In this document: piece after piece, positions 43,642 to 56,028 of the stretch
How the letters are laid out: each line of letters begins with the position of its first letter
How positions within the stretch are numbered: the first letter of the stretch is position 1
NCBI GenBank assembly: GCA_050084985.1
Contig: JBITNC010000001.1
Location: 62,868,001 to 62,932,000, forward strand
Direction: 5' to 3'
DNA length: 64,000 nucleotides
Source: Nageia nagi
Taxonomy: Eukaryota > Pinophyta
Translations under genes and position numbers: made by a program
The notes under the pieces: model-generated
The model's database searches: none
Told to the model about the DNA's origin: nothing
What the model saw: only the letters and a program-made list of their open reading frames with translations

Positions 43642-45568
43642 TGTATTCTTTCAGAATTGCACTCTAAGTTGGAGTAACATACTCTTATTCTTTTATTCAT
43701 TCATTTTTTTTAGAAAATTCTTTCTATTCCAACTTTCTTCCTTTAAAATTAAATTCAAGTCTTCTATTAGCCCTAAGACTAAAGATTTTTGGGTGTTATT
43801 AATATCCAACTATTGTATGTATAATATGGCTATTGTATATATGGGTCCTTGTCTTTGATATTTTTACCTTGTAAATTTATAGTCAAAGATGATTGGGTGT
43901 TGTAATAATTCTTAGGGATTAACCGTAAGTCATATTAATAGTCAAATGGGGCAGGAACTATATCAATAGAAGAATTATGTATAAGAAGAGAAAAGTTTAA
44001 AGAAATATCCAGGAGTTGTTAATACATACAAATATAGTGATAAAGAGTTTTTGTAAATATAATTCCAAGTTATGTCCAAGCAATTAGAGGGAAGTACCCA
44101 AAAGTAGATAGAGCCTATCAATTTTGAGTGATAATATTAGAACTTTTGGCTAAAATCAACAGATCCCATAACAAATAATGGTGGGTGATGATTCAAGAAG
44201 ATCCTAGATAAATCCCATAAATTTTAAATGATGATGTTAGAATTTTTGTCTAAAATCAATAGGTATCAAAACAAGTAATGGTAGGTGATGATTCAAGAAG
44301 ATAACAAATAGAGCCCATCAATTTTGAATGATGATGTTAGAACTTTTGGCTAAAATTGGCAAGTCTTAGAGCAAGTAATGGTGGGTGATGATTCAAGAAG
44401 ATCCCATATAAAGCCCATCAATTTTGAATGATGATGTTAGAAATTTTATCTAAAATTAATGGTTATTAAGAAAAGCCAGGTCATCAATAGAATTTGAAGA
44501 AAAGAAATAATACCCACCAAACTTAGCTAAGAGTAATGGATAAGAAGTAACACTTTGATCCACTTGATCTTAAGTGTTTAACCCCTAGGACCCTATTAAT
44601 GTGTATTGTGATTCAAATCCACATAATAATGGTAGTTTCTTCTCAAAATAGGTTAATATACTATTAACAACCCTTCATTACTCTTCATTTAAGAACTATA
44701 GTATGGATCATCAATAGTTGTAGAGAAGTAAATAGCTACCAATATGACATAGTGCTAGATCATATCTATTAGACTGTAGATGAGTACTTTTTCAATTAGC
44801 TATAGCACCATCTTTAATAAACTATAAGGCCAAATAAGGAGTAGTCAAAAACATGTTAAGATGATTATAGCTTAATGAATATGATTATTCAAAAAATTCA
44901 AATTCCCAAATAGCCATACTATTAGTACTTATTCACTGTATAATCTAACATAGTTCTAAAATTTATTGTAAATAATTTTCTTCACTTATTTCAATCAAGA
45001 TAATTAATTTTGTATATTAATGATAGACAACAACCCACCAGGGCATGTAAATGTATAAATGGTAAACTATTAGAAATCAAAGAGGTCATACATTTTAGCA
45101 AATTTGCCCAAGTTTGTAAGATACTTTCATATATGATATGTAAATAGATAATGCTTTGCCCTTCTACAAAAAGTGGCTATTTATTGCTTTTGTAAATTTT
45201 ATGTATGAGATGATATCTTAAATTATGGCTATGTATTGTGATTGCAAGACCCCAAGGGTGATATAGATTGCTATTCTTAATCTTGGTTATGGATTGCTTC
45301 CTATGTTGCAATGCCTAGGCTATGAAGTTCTTGCTTTAATTTCAATTCAATTTGTTAATTTTTTTTTATAAATCTATACCTTTTATCTCTTTTTTGTTAC
45401 TTTTAAAATTCATAGTAGATAACAATAGACCTACAACCTAGAGATGGAGTAGAAAACCAACAAAAGTGTATTCCCATCACCTTCTACTCTTTCAAGGAAC
45501 CTACTATTTTGAGCAATAGATAACTCAACTAGACCAAACATTTTGAGGTTATATTATATAAATCAATA
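43642..45568 (+). repeat. 5' LTR of element B
   Basis: It starts TGTATTCTTTCA and ends near AATCAATA, and it aligns with 56029-58157 and 40224-42248. Its roughly 100-bp array at about 44140-44460 has 3.4 units. The exact 3' end is uncertain by several bases because the last bases do not form the usual CA. Confidence 0.85.
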
Positions 45569-45955
45569 GTAGAAACTTCCATTTTGGGCATGCTTGGTGG
45601 GATTCAAACTAAAATTCCATATTTTAGAGGTGTAAATATGTGAGATAGTAGTGTCTAATGGGCTATTAGTTTAATTCTTGAAAGATTATAAGGTTATTTT
45701 AACCTTATTGGTGAATTTGCTATTAACCAATCAATATTTTGAACCTTGGCACCTCCAGAACATAGACTTACTAGAAGTAGTGTCAAAAATTCCCTTAGAT
45801 AACCTAGGTTTCAAGAGCTATTAGTTCCTCATAGGAGGATTAGGTGAAAGATTTCATGGGTTGTATCCCTTGTAGTTCCCTTAAGGGCAATCCCAATGTT
45901 AGCTATATTTGATTTAACCCTATAAAATCCTTCACCTACTACCAATACTCCAAGC
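45569..45955 (+). promoter_or_regulatory. Leader of element B with probable primer-binding site at ~45583-45605
   Basis: TTGGGCATGCTTGGTGGGAT lies about 15 bases inside the LTR. It resembles the TGGCGCCGTTGC-type primer site common in Tat elements after several substitutions. The rest of the leader is non-coding. Confidence 0.5.
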
Positions 45956-47560
45956 ATGGCTTAGATAGTATATTTTTCTTCTTAGAATAATGGTCACCCT
46001 TTGGTCGTTACTGCTAACTCCCCTACTATACCTCAAGCAACATTCAAAGTTTTGTATAAGTATGATAAGTATGGTAAAACACCATATGAACATTATCAAG
46101 ATGTATCTTTGCTAGATTCAAGCTTTGATATTATTAATGAAACTATGATGAATAGGTTATTATCACACTCACTTAAAGGCAAAGTAGCTGAATGATTCAA
46201 AACTCTCACATCTCAATCTATAAATTCATTGGAAGAGTTATGTCAAGATTTAATTAAAATATTTTATATGGATGATGATGATAGTACATTTTTTAGCCTT
46301 ATAGCATGTATCAAAAGACATCCTCATGATTCTATTGATAATTTCAATATTATATATGAGAAATCATAGAATTCTATTCTAATTAGGATTAGACCAATAA
46401 GTACACAAGCTCTAGTATATTATAGGAAGGCCGTTCCCTAGTACCTTAATATGCTCATTGTTATGTTAGGAGATACCTTCCCAAATGTTTACTAGATAGC
46501 AAAAACTTCTAAGCATGCATTGGTATCCTCTGAAAAGATGTACCCTAGAGCTATTATGCCATTTGTTTCTAATTTACCTTTTAAATAAGTCTCTCAAATT
46601 GATTATCCTAGAGTTTTAACCTTACCACCTCCTCCTAATCCTATTATTTAGAATTAGATACTAGCATTACTTGCTCTTAAATCTACTAATGCTACTAATA
46701 ATCCCAAATCTTAATAAGAGAAAAGGATAAGATCATTGGAGATAACTATCAAGAACCTTACCAATAAGCTCGCTTTGCAAAAAAGGTAGAATTAAGATTT
46801 TAATTATAGAAGATATGACAAGTAGTATCAACCTAAATTCTAGACCAAAATGAACCATCCATAATAATCAAGTGCCTTAAAAATAATTGAAAATACTATT
46901 ATGATGATTTCTATAGAAAGTGTTGCTCCAAGCATTATCGAATGGTATGTCCCATGTTTAGCTCCTCATTTTCTAGACTCATATGATTTATCAACATCAA
47001 TATTTGGGATTAAATTTAGGCCAAATGGTTGAACCTACATCAAATCCTACTACTAATCTCACCATGGTAAATTTTTGGCTTCTAGGATATCTTGAAGAAC
47101 AAGTGAACTATGTTCAAACTAGAGCTTCTTTTTCAATGACTCCATAGCAACCCCTAGTTACTTAGCAAAATCAACCATCTATGCTAGTACTACCTAAACA
47201 TTATAAAGATAAGGATCCATTATCCCAACATTCAAATAAACAAGATCCATTTTTGACACATCCAAGATATGATTCTCAAAATCTAGGCGGTAATGTTCTT
47301 GCTCAAACAAATTCTGCTACAATCAGAAAAGAAGTTTCAAACAAAGAGAAACCTAATACTTTGAGGTATCCTTTAATTATGGATTATCATAAATAAAAGG
47401 CTACTAAATAATTCAAAACACATCAAAAATTGTAATCAAGTAAGTTTATCCCATATGCTCCATATAATATTTTTAAAAGAATTGAAGAAAACTCCTAAAA
47501 TGACTATGTATAATGCATTAAGGATACTAGGTTAATTAGATCTTTAGCAAGAGGCCTTCA
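45956..47560 (+). pseudogene. Gypsy Gag of element B
   Basis: The frame starts with Met-Ala at 45956. The piece at 46001-46195 is open and reads KTPYEHYQDVSLLDSSFDII and MMNRLLSHSLKGKVAE. It continues after a stop through SINSLEELCQDLIKIF, DDDDSTFFSLIACIKRHPHD and IDNFNIIYEKS, the capsid pattern of plant Tat-lineage Gag. Downstream the frame is Pro-rich and stop-rich, and I do not see a clear zinc knuckle. The protein would package element RNA. Confidence 0.78.
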
Positions 47561-47589
47561 AATTAAGAAATAGTAAGAAGAGGGTAAAT

Positions 47590-48165
47590 GAAGAAAATGT
47601 TATATTTGCAATATCTAATGACATTTCTCTACCTCCTATAAGTATAAGAAAACCCCCACCATTATATCTATCCCTAAGATTAAAAGGTTGGGTAGTAAAT
47701 AACTATATGATAGATACTGAAGTTGTAATAATTGTGATTTCTAAAGCTATTGCAAATGAAATGAAATTGTATATTACAATATGTATTGATAGTACCATAT
47801 AATTAGATTCTTTCTTTGTATATGTCATTGGTAGTGTTAAAGATATCTCAATAACTTTAAATGCATTCCCTGACATTTGTGTTATTCAAGATATCATTAT
47901 GGTTGATCTTCCACCTTTGTTTGGAATATGTCTATCTATAGAATTTACTACTAAATTGAGAGGGTACTTACATTTAGAATATATTCATATTTTACTTCCC
48001 TTCCAAGATAAACAAGTAAAAATTCTAACTGAGGACATCAAAAGTGTTCATCTAAAGAAGATCATAGAACAAAAATTATTGAATGGCCTTCAACCTATGG
48101 AAGTATTTGAAAGGGATCTAGTTAGAGAATCACTCCTAACAATTGAAGTTTTTAGCAAATGATTT
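47590..48165 (+). pseudogene. Gypsy protease region of element B
   Basis: RKPPPLYLSLRLKGWVVNNY is followed by MIDTEVVIIVISKAI, the region of the protease active site with DTE in place of D-T/S-G. Further on, DLPPLFGICLSIEFTTKLRG and HLKKIIEQKLLNG match element A at 35274-35846 closely. One stop interrupts the frame after STI. The product would mature the polyprotein. Confidence 0.75.
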
Positions 48166-48234
48166 AAATTATTAGGTCACATATGCTAGTATGGGTAATT
48201 ATTATTTATATAAAAATATGAAGCTAATTTTGAT

Positions 48235-48640
48235 CATAGTTCAAAAAGAATATGAGATATGGATAATGTACTTTGATGGATCTAGATGTAAGCATGAATG
48301 CAGAGCTAGAGTTGTATCAAATCTCTAGAAGGACATATTAAAAGATTCTCCTTCAAATTCATATGAATTTCACAAATAATAATTTTAAATATGAAACCCT
48401 TTATTTAGGGTTATCTAAAGTGATCAGTATAAGTATCAGATGCCTAATTATCCATAATGATTCAAAATTGATCATAAAGTAAATTAAAAACTAGATTAGT
48501 GCAAAACATCACTATCTAAAGACCTAAAAGAATAGAGTTTGAGATTTGTTAGAGTCATTCTTGCTATTAATTTTATATCTATTCTTAGAAGGTACAACCA
48601 AATAGCTGATGTACTTGCTAGAAAAGGGCCATGCTATAAT
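48235..48640 (+). pseudogene. Archaeal-type RNase H (aRNH) upstream of reverse transcriptase, element B
   Basis: The segment begins YEIWIMYFDGSRCKHECRA, in which the first catalytic Asp is present (YFDGS). Damaged text follows, and the domain closes with YNQIADVLARKGPCYN at about 48600, the expected histidine/aspartate end of this RNase H family. Frameshifts and stops fill the middle. Its position before reverse transcriptase is the same as in element A, so it is a feature of the family and not of one copy. Confidence 0.8.
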
Positions 48641-48782
48641 TTTGCTCATTATAAAAGAGGAGCTCTTGGAGTCAAAGTTCAATGTAAGCTTTTAGTACTT
48701 GATGCTACAAACTTCTAGCAAGTATTTTATTTCAATGAGCATATTATGAACTTACTCTTAGATAAAGTAGTAGCTCACACTT

Positions 48783-48986
48783 TTGGTAATTAGGAATAAC
48801 CTTATTATTTTTAATAATCAGATGTTATCCAACTCAAAAATAATATTATACCAAAAAGATTACTATTTGATTCAAAAGATGTCCAAAAAGCTAAAGCCTT
48901 TGCCATCCAAAAAGAAGAGTTATTTTGAGCTTGAAATAAAACTTGAAAAGTATATAAAGGTAGACTCAAAGTGTTTTAATGAATAA
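48783..48986 (+). pseudogene. Linker between aRNH and reverse transcriptase, element B
   Basis: A 67-codon open piece is Lys-, Asn- and Leu-rich. The matching region in element A (34690-34330, minus strand) gives related text such as KDVQKAK, so it is part of the polyprotein rather than random. No domain is recognised. Confidence 0.45.
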
Positions 48987-49089
48987 AAAATTGATAAGTC
49001 TCAAATATATCATGAGTTTTCTAAAGTAATTACTTGAACTTATGATGATATCAAGACATATGATAAAAGTTTCATCTAGCACATAATTG

Positions 49090-49990
49090 AGCTTGAACCA
49101 GATGCCAAACCATATAGAAAAAAATAAAAACTAGTTAACCTAAAAATACAAGAACCTATAAAATAAGAATTGATTAATTTGCTTGATTCAAAAATTATTT
49201 ATCCTATCAAGCATTTTTCTTGGGTTGCAAATCTAGTTCCTATTAGAAAGAAAAGTGAAGAAATTAGACACTATGTTGATTTCATAAATTTGAATCAATT
49301 ATCTCTCAAATATAATTATCCTCTTGCACCTATGGAATAGATATTACATACAATAGCTAGAGCTTATTGTTTTTAAATGATTGATGGCTACTTAGGATTT
49401 AACCAAATTTGGGTAAAAGATAAAGATAAATACAAAATTGCATTTACAACCAAATGGAGGATATTTGCCTTTAAAAGAATGTCTTTTAATATTTCTAATG
49501 CTAGAGCTACTTTTTAAAGAGCCATGGATCATGCATTTGTGAACTACTAAATAATATTATCTTAGTCTATATAGATGATATTACTATATTATCTAAAAGT
49601 AGAAAGGATCATCTGAAACATCTCAGATAAGTTTTTCAAAAATACATGAAATTTAGCATTTTAATTAATCTAAAAAATCTATTTTTATGGTTAACTAAGT
49701 AAAATTACTTGGCCACATTATTTGAAAGGAAGGATTTGTGAATGATCTAGATAGAATGAAAGCTATTGAAGCATTACCACTCCCTTCCAATGAGAAAGCC
49801 TTGCAATCATTCCTTGGTTAGATAAATTTTGTTAGAAAATTTATTAATGATTTTTCAAAATTTTATCTCTAATCACTTCAATGCTAAAGAAATATGTTAT
49901 ATTCTCTTGGTCAAGTGAAGCAAAACTAGCCTTTAAAGAAATTAAAAAGGCTATAACAAAATATCCTATGCTTAAAATTCCTAATATGTC
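49090..49990 (+). pseudogene. Gypsy reverse transcriptase of element B
   Basis: Translation in shifting frames gives a fingers-like SGKIRH-type stretch near 49260, SMIDGY-like and KINTKLH-like text around 49380-49440, then the YxDD box as YIDD at 49568-49579, LLGHII near 49710 and IEALPLPSN near 49770. This is the order of a gypsy enzyme. Many stops occur. The enzyme would convert element RNA into DNA. Confidence 0.8.
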
Positions 49991-49999
49991 AAAATAGTT

Positions 50000-50400
50000 C
50001 ATCATGTATGCATATAGAGCATAAATAAGAATTGTTGCAATTCTAGCACAAAAAGATGATAACAAAAAAGAACATTTGGTTACCTTTCATAGCCAAACAC
50101 TACATCAACACCAAAAAAGGGTACTCATTTATTGAAAAGAAAGTGTTTTCCATAATGAAGAGACTTAAAAAATTCAAGCATTATGTATCCCATAACAAAA
50201 TCCTTATATTTACTATCCATATAGATGTAAGAAATTATGTTATACAAGGAGACTTAGGTGAAGAAAAGGCTGGTTGGATTACTAAACTAATGGAATATGA
50301 TAAAAAAATTAAGCCAACCAAACTTATTAAAGGTAGGGTTCTATATGAAAATATAGATGAAGCTTCACATATGATTGTTATTATGGAGGATGAGCAATAA
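50000..50400 (+). pseudogene. Gypsy-type RNase H of element B
   Basis: An open piece at 50056-50400 reads FIEKKVFSIMKRLKKFKHYV, ILIFTIHIDVRNYVIQGDLG and WITKLMEYDKKIKPTKLIKG, the second half of the RNase H that follows reverse transcriptase in gypsy elements. The first half overlaps a stop-rich stretch. The matching part in element A is at 32844-33173. Confidence 0.85.
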
Positions 50401-50539
50401 CTAAATGAAGAAAGTGATTAGATTAAGCAAGTTATTTTTTACTTTCAAATTGGTAAGTGTCCTAAATCTCTAAATAGATTTTAAAGAAGGAGATTCAAAT
50501 TGCATGGTTTGAAGTTTGTGATGATATATGACCATCTAT

Positions 50540-51665
50540 ATAGAAAGAACTTTGATGAAATCCTATTAAGATGTATGACTCATAATGAATCTTAGAGAAT
50601 ATTGCATGAATTTTATTATGAATTCTCTAGTGACCATTATAGTGGACCAACTACATTAGCAAAAATTTTACAAGCCAAGTATTATTATCCCACCATATTT
50701 CAAGATTTCTTGGGAATGTGACAAATGCAGTAGATTTGGACAAAAAAAAGGCAAGTTGTAATGCCTCTTAAACTTATGATAGTTGAAGAACCCTTTCAAC
50801 AATGGGGCATGGACTTCATTAGTGTTATAAACCTAAATTCCTCAGTAAGCCATAAGTTCATCATGACTACAATAGACTATTTTACTAGATGGTTAGAAGT
50901 AATGGCATGTAAAAATGTAGATCAAAAAGTGGTGATAGAAATGATCAAAAGTGTAATCACTCACTTTGGAATCCTATAGATTATTATCTTAGATAATGGC
51001 CCCACATTTAATAGAGATGAATTATCAAATTTTATTGTTGAATATGGAATATATTGGTTATTCTCTTCAAATTATTACCCATAAGGTAATGGGTTAGCTG
51101 AATCAACTAATAAGAACCTAAATTGGATCATCAAAAGAATAATTAAAGGGAATCCCAAATAGTGGTATACACAACTAGACTACATTATGGGCAGATAGAA
51201 TCAGGATAAATTAGTAATCAAAACATCTTCATATGCATTGAAACATGGTAAAATACCTATGTTGCCAATACACATTGAGTTACTAGCATTAAATATCCTA
51301 CAAGACATGGAGGACCATGACTTTGAGCCACTACAATTAAATATAATTAGCTCCTAAAATTGGAGGAAGATCAAAACAAAGCATATGAGTCATTTTAACA
51401 TCATCAGCACATCATCAAGAAATTATTTGATAAGAAAAAGTCTTTTTGAGTGAAATTTGAACCAGGTGATATTATCCTCATGTGGGATGAAGAGAGACCA
51501 AAGCCCAAAAGACACCAAAATTTTGACTTTCTATGAAGTGAGCCTTATATCATCACTTAAGCCATGAAAAGTAATGCATTCAAGATGTAAGATATCATTG
51601 GGTCTTATAAATTACCTATTATTATTAATGATATCTATTTGAAGCATTACGAGGTGATAGGGTGA
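50540..51665 (+). pseudogene. Gypsy integrase of element B
   Basis: The zinc-binding part is visible near 50600-50760 with YSGPTTLAKILQAKYYYPT. The catalytic core reads WGMDFISVINLNSSVSHKF (first Asp present), IDYFTRWLEVMACKNVDQKV, LDNGPTF (second Asp present) and GLAESTNKN (Glu present), so all three metal-binding residues survive. The C-terminal part runs to about 51660. Stops still interrupt it, so it is not functional as it stands. It is followed by about 490 bp of non-coding DNA and then the 3' reading frame. Confidence 0.85.
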
Positions 51666-52157
51666 TCTCGTAGCACCTACCAAAAATTATATAATGTATA
51701 TATAAAAAAGGAGATGTACTTTTAAGGCTTGTACATCTTTTACACCCATCTTCGATGAAAGTAGGTAGTTGTTAATGCTTAGTATTAATTTGATATGATC
51801 TAAGGTTAATGTCTATGCATTGCTAACCTACCAATTGAATAGGGCAGCATTTAAGGAAATACTTCCTTGAATTTCTCAAACCATCATATAGGTACTCTAA
51901 TTTAAATTTGGCATGCTCCATATCTACTCATCCAACTTATGGTAGCCTAGTCCATATGATACATAGATCTTAATACCCTAAACATTAATTTCTATTAATA
52001 GAAATCTTACAAACCTTAGATGAAGAAAACATCCTGCATACCCTCTAACTCAACACTTAGCTATTTTTGAGCATACCAATTTCTAGATTGACTAGAGCTT
52101 ATAGTTTACAAAGCTAAGTTGAGAAAAGAGATATAGAATTTTAGGACCTTAAAGATT
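51666..52157 (+). other. Spacer between integrase and the 3' reading frame
   Basis: No coding is recognised. The breakpoint of the inversion in element A corresponds to position 51937 here, in a CATCCAACTTATGG context. Confidence 0.6.
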
Positions 52158-55100
52158 ATGGATTACAATTCTCAAATGCAAATTAAAGGTTATAAAAAGA
52201 GTACTAACATTATGGTGACTTCTAAATCATTAGCTCCAATTGAAATAGAGCAAGTTGATGCTGACCTAATAGCCATGCAAGAGGAATACCTGAGAATGCT
52301 TCAGGGTGAATTGAACTAAGATGGGGGTGATAAATCACATTGACACATGAAGGGTTGATTCCAATTGCATCCTTTTGCAACACATAAGTTCCAAATTTGT
52401 TAGAAAAGGGAAATCATTAGCACAATCAAAGAGAAATATCATGATCAATTAGGGCTTAGCTTATTATATGCCCTATGAATCATTCACTTATCCCAAGCTA
52501 TTGTATTTAGTGGCACATAAGCATAAACAACAAGGTTATCAGATTGGAATGTTCAAATACCAAGAATAGGAGAAGAGTTGAAACCAAAATTTGAAGTAAT
52601 ACTAGACTACTCTCTTGATTTTATTCTTCAAGCATTTGTTGTTCCAACTGATTAGACTTTTCATATGAAGAAGTAGATTGATTTAAAAAAAGAGAAGAAT
52701 GATTTCTATAGTAATGAAGATGAAATGATAAATTAGATTCATAAGAGATATCAAGAACATAAAACCACATAGCTCTGGCCAAGCTATGACATTACTCTAT
52801 TTAAAAATAAGAGGGATAGAAAAGTGTTACAGACGTTGGCGATCATCTTAGGAAAGAAAACCCAAATAGAAGCATATGAAGCCATAGTGCATATGACTTA
52901 TAATATCATAGAGACACATGTCTACTATGAATTTTTAGATTTTATTTCTAATGAGATAAATATATATCTTTTCAAAATGAAAAAATTAGATTTCAAACAC
53001 TCTTTGTATCTCTAGTGGCTCTTGGCCCATCAAAATCTTGACAAAAATATGTAAGCTATGCTACTAATTAAGCTAGGAAATCTAAGTATTGGACCAGTAC
53101 CAATTAATTTAGGGGTGCCAATCTTGAGTAAGTATCATGGATTGTATTATGATTTCATAGATAAATTCTATGCAATAATAGTGTAGATGTTGATAGGAAG
53201 ACTCCCTAGCAAACTATGCAAGAGCGCTATGCAGGACCTACAAGGAGAAAACAAAATTGATGATTGGGAATTTCTCAAAGATTACATTGTGATTATGAGG
53301 TATGGGAATTTTGAAAAACCTTTTTCTTACCTATGTAAACCCTTAACTATATTCCATTGATATGGGTGGGCCAATATGTACCATTGAGATCAAGTATGGG
53401 TTCACGGATATTTCAAATCTATTATAGATATACTAGCTTCTACTAAAAATTTTACTCTTTTAGAAGTAAGTTGTAAAGATAGTATAGCATATTTTATTAT
53501 ACACAATTTTAAACTATATATGGACAAAACCCCATGGGAGATGATGAAAATGATAAGGTCAAATAAGAAGTGCCTAACATTTTCCCATAAGTATAAACCT
53601 CATGTGGAATCTTTTGTAAATAAAATTGAGCAAAAAGTAGAAATGTACCTAAAATGGGAATTTACACACCTAAATAAGGCCTAGATGACCCTTGAAGGGA
53701 TAAATAAATACAAGAATTGAGAAAATAAGAAATAAGACTTTTTCCTCAATCCAAATGTCCTCACCTAACTAATAGATTTGGGTTGGGGCCCCTAATAAAA
53801 TTCATTATTTTATAAAATTTAGATTTGAACATACAACAAAGATTCATCATGTTGAAGATGAATTATTTAAGAAATTTCAATATGGTAAATTTTGGGATGC
53901 AAAATATTCTAATGATCCTTTGCTAGAATTTGGCCAGCCTTTTCCTCCAAAAGTTTAAGGGAAATTAGTTATAAGAGTGAAACAAATAGAGGTTGGACAA
54001 CCATCTAGATTGCAAGAGCCTACAAAAAAGGGAGAACAAAATCCCTTAGATGATACTACTACTTCTTGAGAGTCTTCTCCAAAAAAGATAAGGGGATTTT
54101 AGACCCTTTCTTAAAAATAGCAAACCTTGAAGAAAGAGGAAAAATTGTTAAAGAAACCCCACACCACATAACCTAGGTCATAGAGAACTGCACCTACACC
54201 TCCCAAAATCATAGAAGAAACTTCAAGGGTTATGGAAAAAGAGGTAGAAATATTTCATACAAAGGAATTACAAGAGCCTCAAAGTACATATACTAGTGCT
54301 CAAGAATAACTCCTAAAAGAAAAAGTCCCAAAAAATAAAGAAACCCTAGAAAAAGAACACATGCAAATTCAACAAGGCAAAGGAAATGTACTTGGAGTGG
54401 ATGGATCTATAGTAGTTACACCCAAAGGTAGGATGGGTGATGATGATGATGATGATGATGAATCTATAAGAAAAAAAGACTTAGACCTAATGGATAAAGA
54501 TGATGATGAAGATAAGGTAATGGAAAAAGCAGAAAAGGAAATAGAAATTTAGCATGCTACACCTCCAAAATAGTCAAAATCCATTCAATAGGTCATAGTG
54601 ACCATTTAAAGTGTAAATAATCCTCTCCATTATTTAATTCTTATAGTTTACTAAGAGGATATTAAATCAATTTTTTCTATATAAATTGTAGAACCCATTG
54701 ATTGAAAAACTTTTGTCAATAAACCTCATGTGCTTCTTGAGCAATAGTTGAGAATTTTAAGTAACAAAAATGGGAGATATGAGGATAGCACAAATGTCTT
54801 TCAAATAAGAATAATTGGATACTACTATCATAGCTATAAATTGATGTAAATATACAAAGTGCTCTAGCAATTAACCAATCCAATTTCCTTTTGAATACTT
54901 CAATGGTGGTTGATAAAAGTCTTTAGGAAATGGAGACTAAGAAAGATAAATTGAATAAAAAAAAATGATCAATATAAGAAAGATTGATCCCTTAAATACA
55001 AAATAGTGGTCAATATATAGAACAAAAATAAATACCTACTTGCAAAGCTTGATAAGCAAAGGTCAAAATTTGACAAGAGCTTGATAGAAACAAAGGTTGA

Positions 55101-55980
55101 GTTAGATAATGCAAATAAAACTATACAAGATCTTAAAGCTTAGGCTATAGCTATAGATAGCCAAAAGGTCAAGCAAGTTGAGGCTAAGTTTCAAACTATC
55201 ATAGCAGCTAACAAAGTACTATCTAATGATAATTCAAAACTATTGTTGTTGATAAAAGGTTTTCAAAAATCCTTAGTAGATCAAGTCAAACAAAGGATGG
55301 TGACCTTATCACATTTACATTTATTAAAAGAGTAGACATTACAATCCATAAAGTAGTTCAACATGTATACCATACTCCATTGGTTGGCACTACATATACA
55401 AAGATTAGTTATTGAAAAAATACAAAGTTGGCTAAGAGTCTTGACTAAGAAAGACATAGCTGCCATTACTCCTAGACCAAGAAAATTATATTTTAGGAGG
55501 ATTTAGGATATAGGTGAACTCCAATATTTGGTGTTCAATATGGACATTGGTAAACACTAGCTCACAATATACTTATAATTTATTAAAAAATTATTTAATT
55601 ATTTGATTGAAATGAAAGCTCCCAAATTATGGGAAGAATAGAATGTACAGGGTAATGCTACTAGTTGGGTAGCTAATACCATTCAATTTATTAAGCAATC
55701 TTCTTTTGAGAAGCAAATATCATATTTACAATAAATAAATTACCTTACTTTAGAAGTAATCATAAGGTTACTACACATTAGGAGGATAGATAATGTTTTG
55801 ATAGGTTTCAAAGTAGATACTGTAAAGATACAAGAATCCCCTATTCTATCATAAGTTGAATATTAAGACCTTAAAGATTTGAATAAAAAGATGGACCCCT
55901 TCCTCCTATTAGAGCAAATTCCACCACTTGATATCCCTAACAAATATACATCTAAATAGCCTACTAGAATCAATAAGTAG
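52158..55980 (+). pseudogene. Long sense-strand 3' reading frame of element B (unknown function)
   Basis: About 3.8 kb can be followed as one ancestral reading, broken by stops, from MDYNSQMQIKG at the start. In order it shows EIEQVDADLIAMQEEYL, FEVILDYSLDFILQAF, an open 63-codon piece at 52824-53015 with VYYEFLDFISNEINIYLF, and KIDDWEFLKDYIVIMRYG. These are followed by an Asp-rich stretch with a DDDDDDDES run (54361-54552), a Lys-rich coiled-coil-like region near 54950-55300 and a C-terminal part with WLRVLTKKDIAAITPRPRK and IEMKAPKLWEE. I do not recognise a known family, and I see no signal peptide or membrane pattern that would argue for an envelope-type protein. Conservation in element A shows that it belongs to the family. 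Confidence 0.72.
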
Positions 55981-56028
55981 TGGGTCCTATTCTCCAGCAG
56001 GTGGAGACCCCAAGAGCCACCAAAAGAT

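Noticed and set aside
52158-55980. Envelope gene downstream of integrase
   Set aside because: The position would fit, but I see no signal peptide, membrane anchor or cleavage pattern. The product is acidic and coiled-coil-rich instead.
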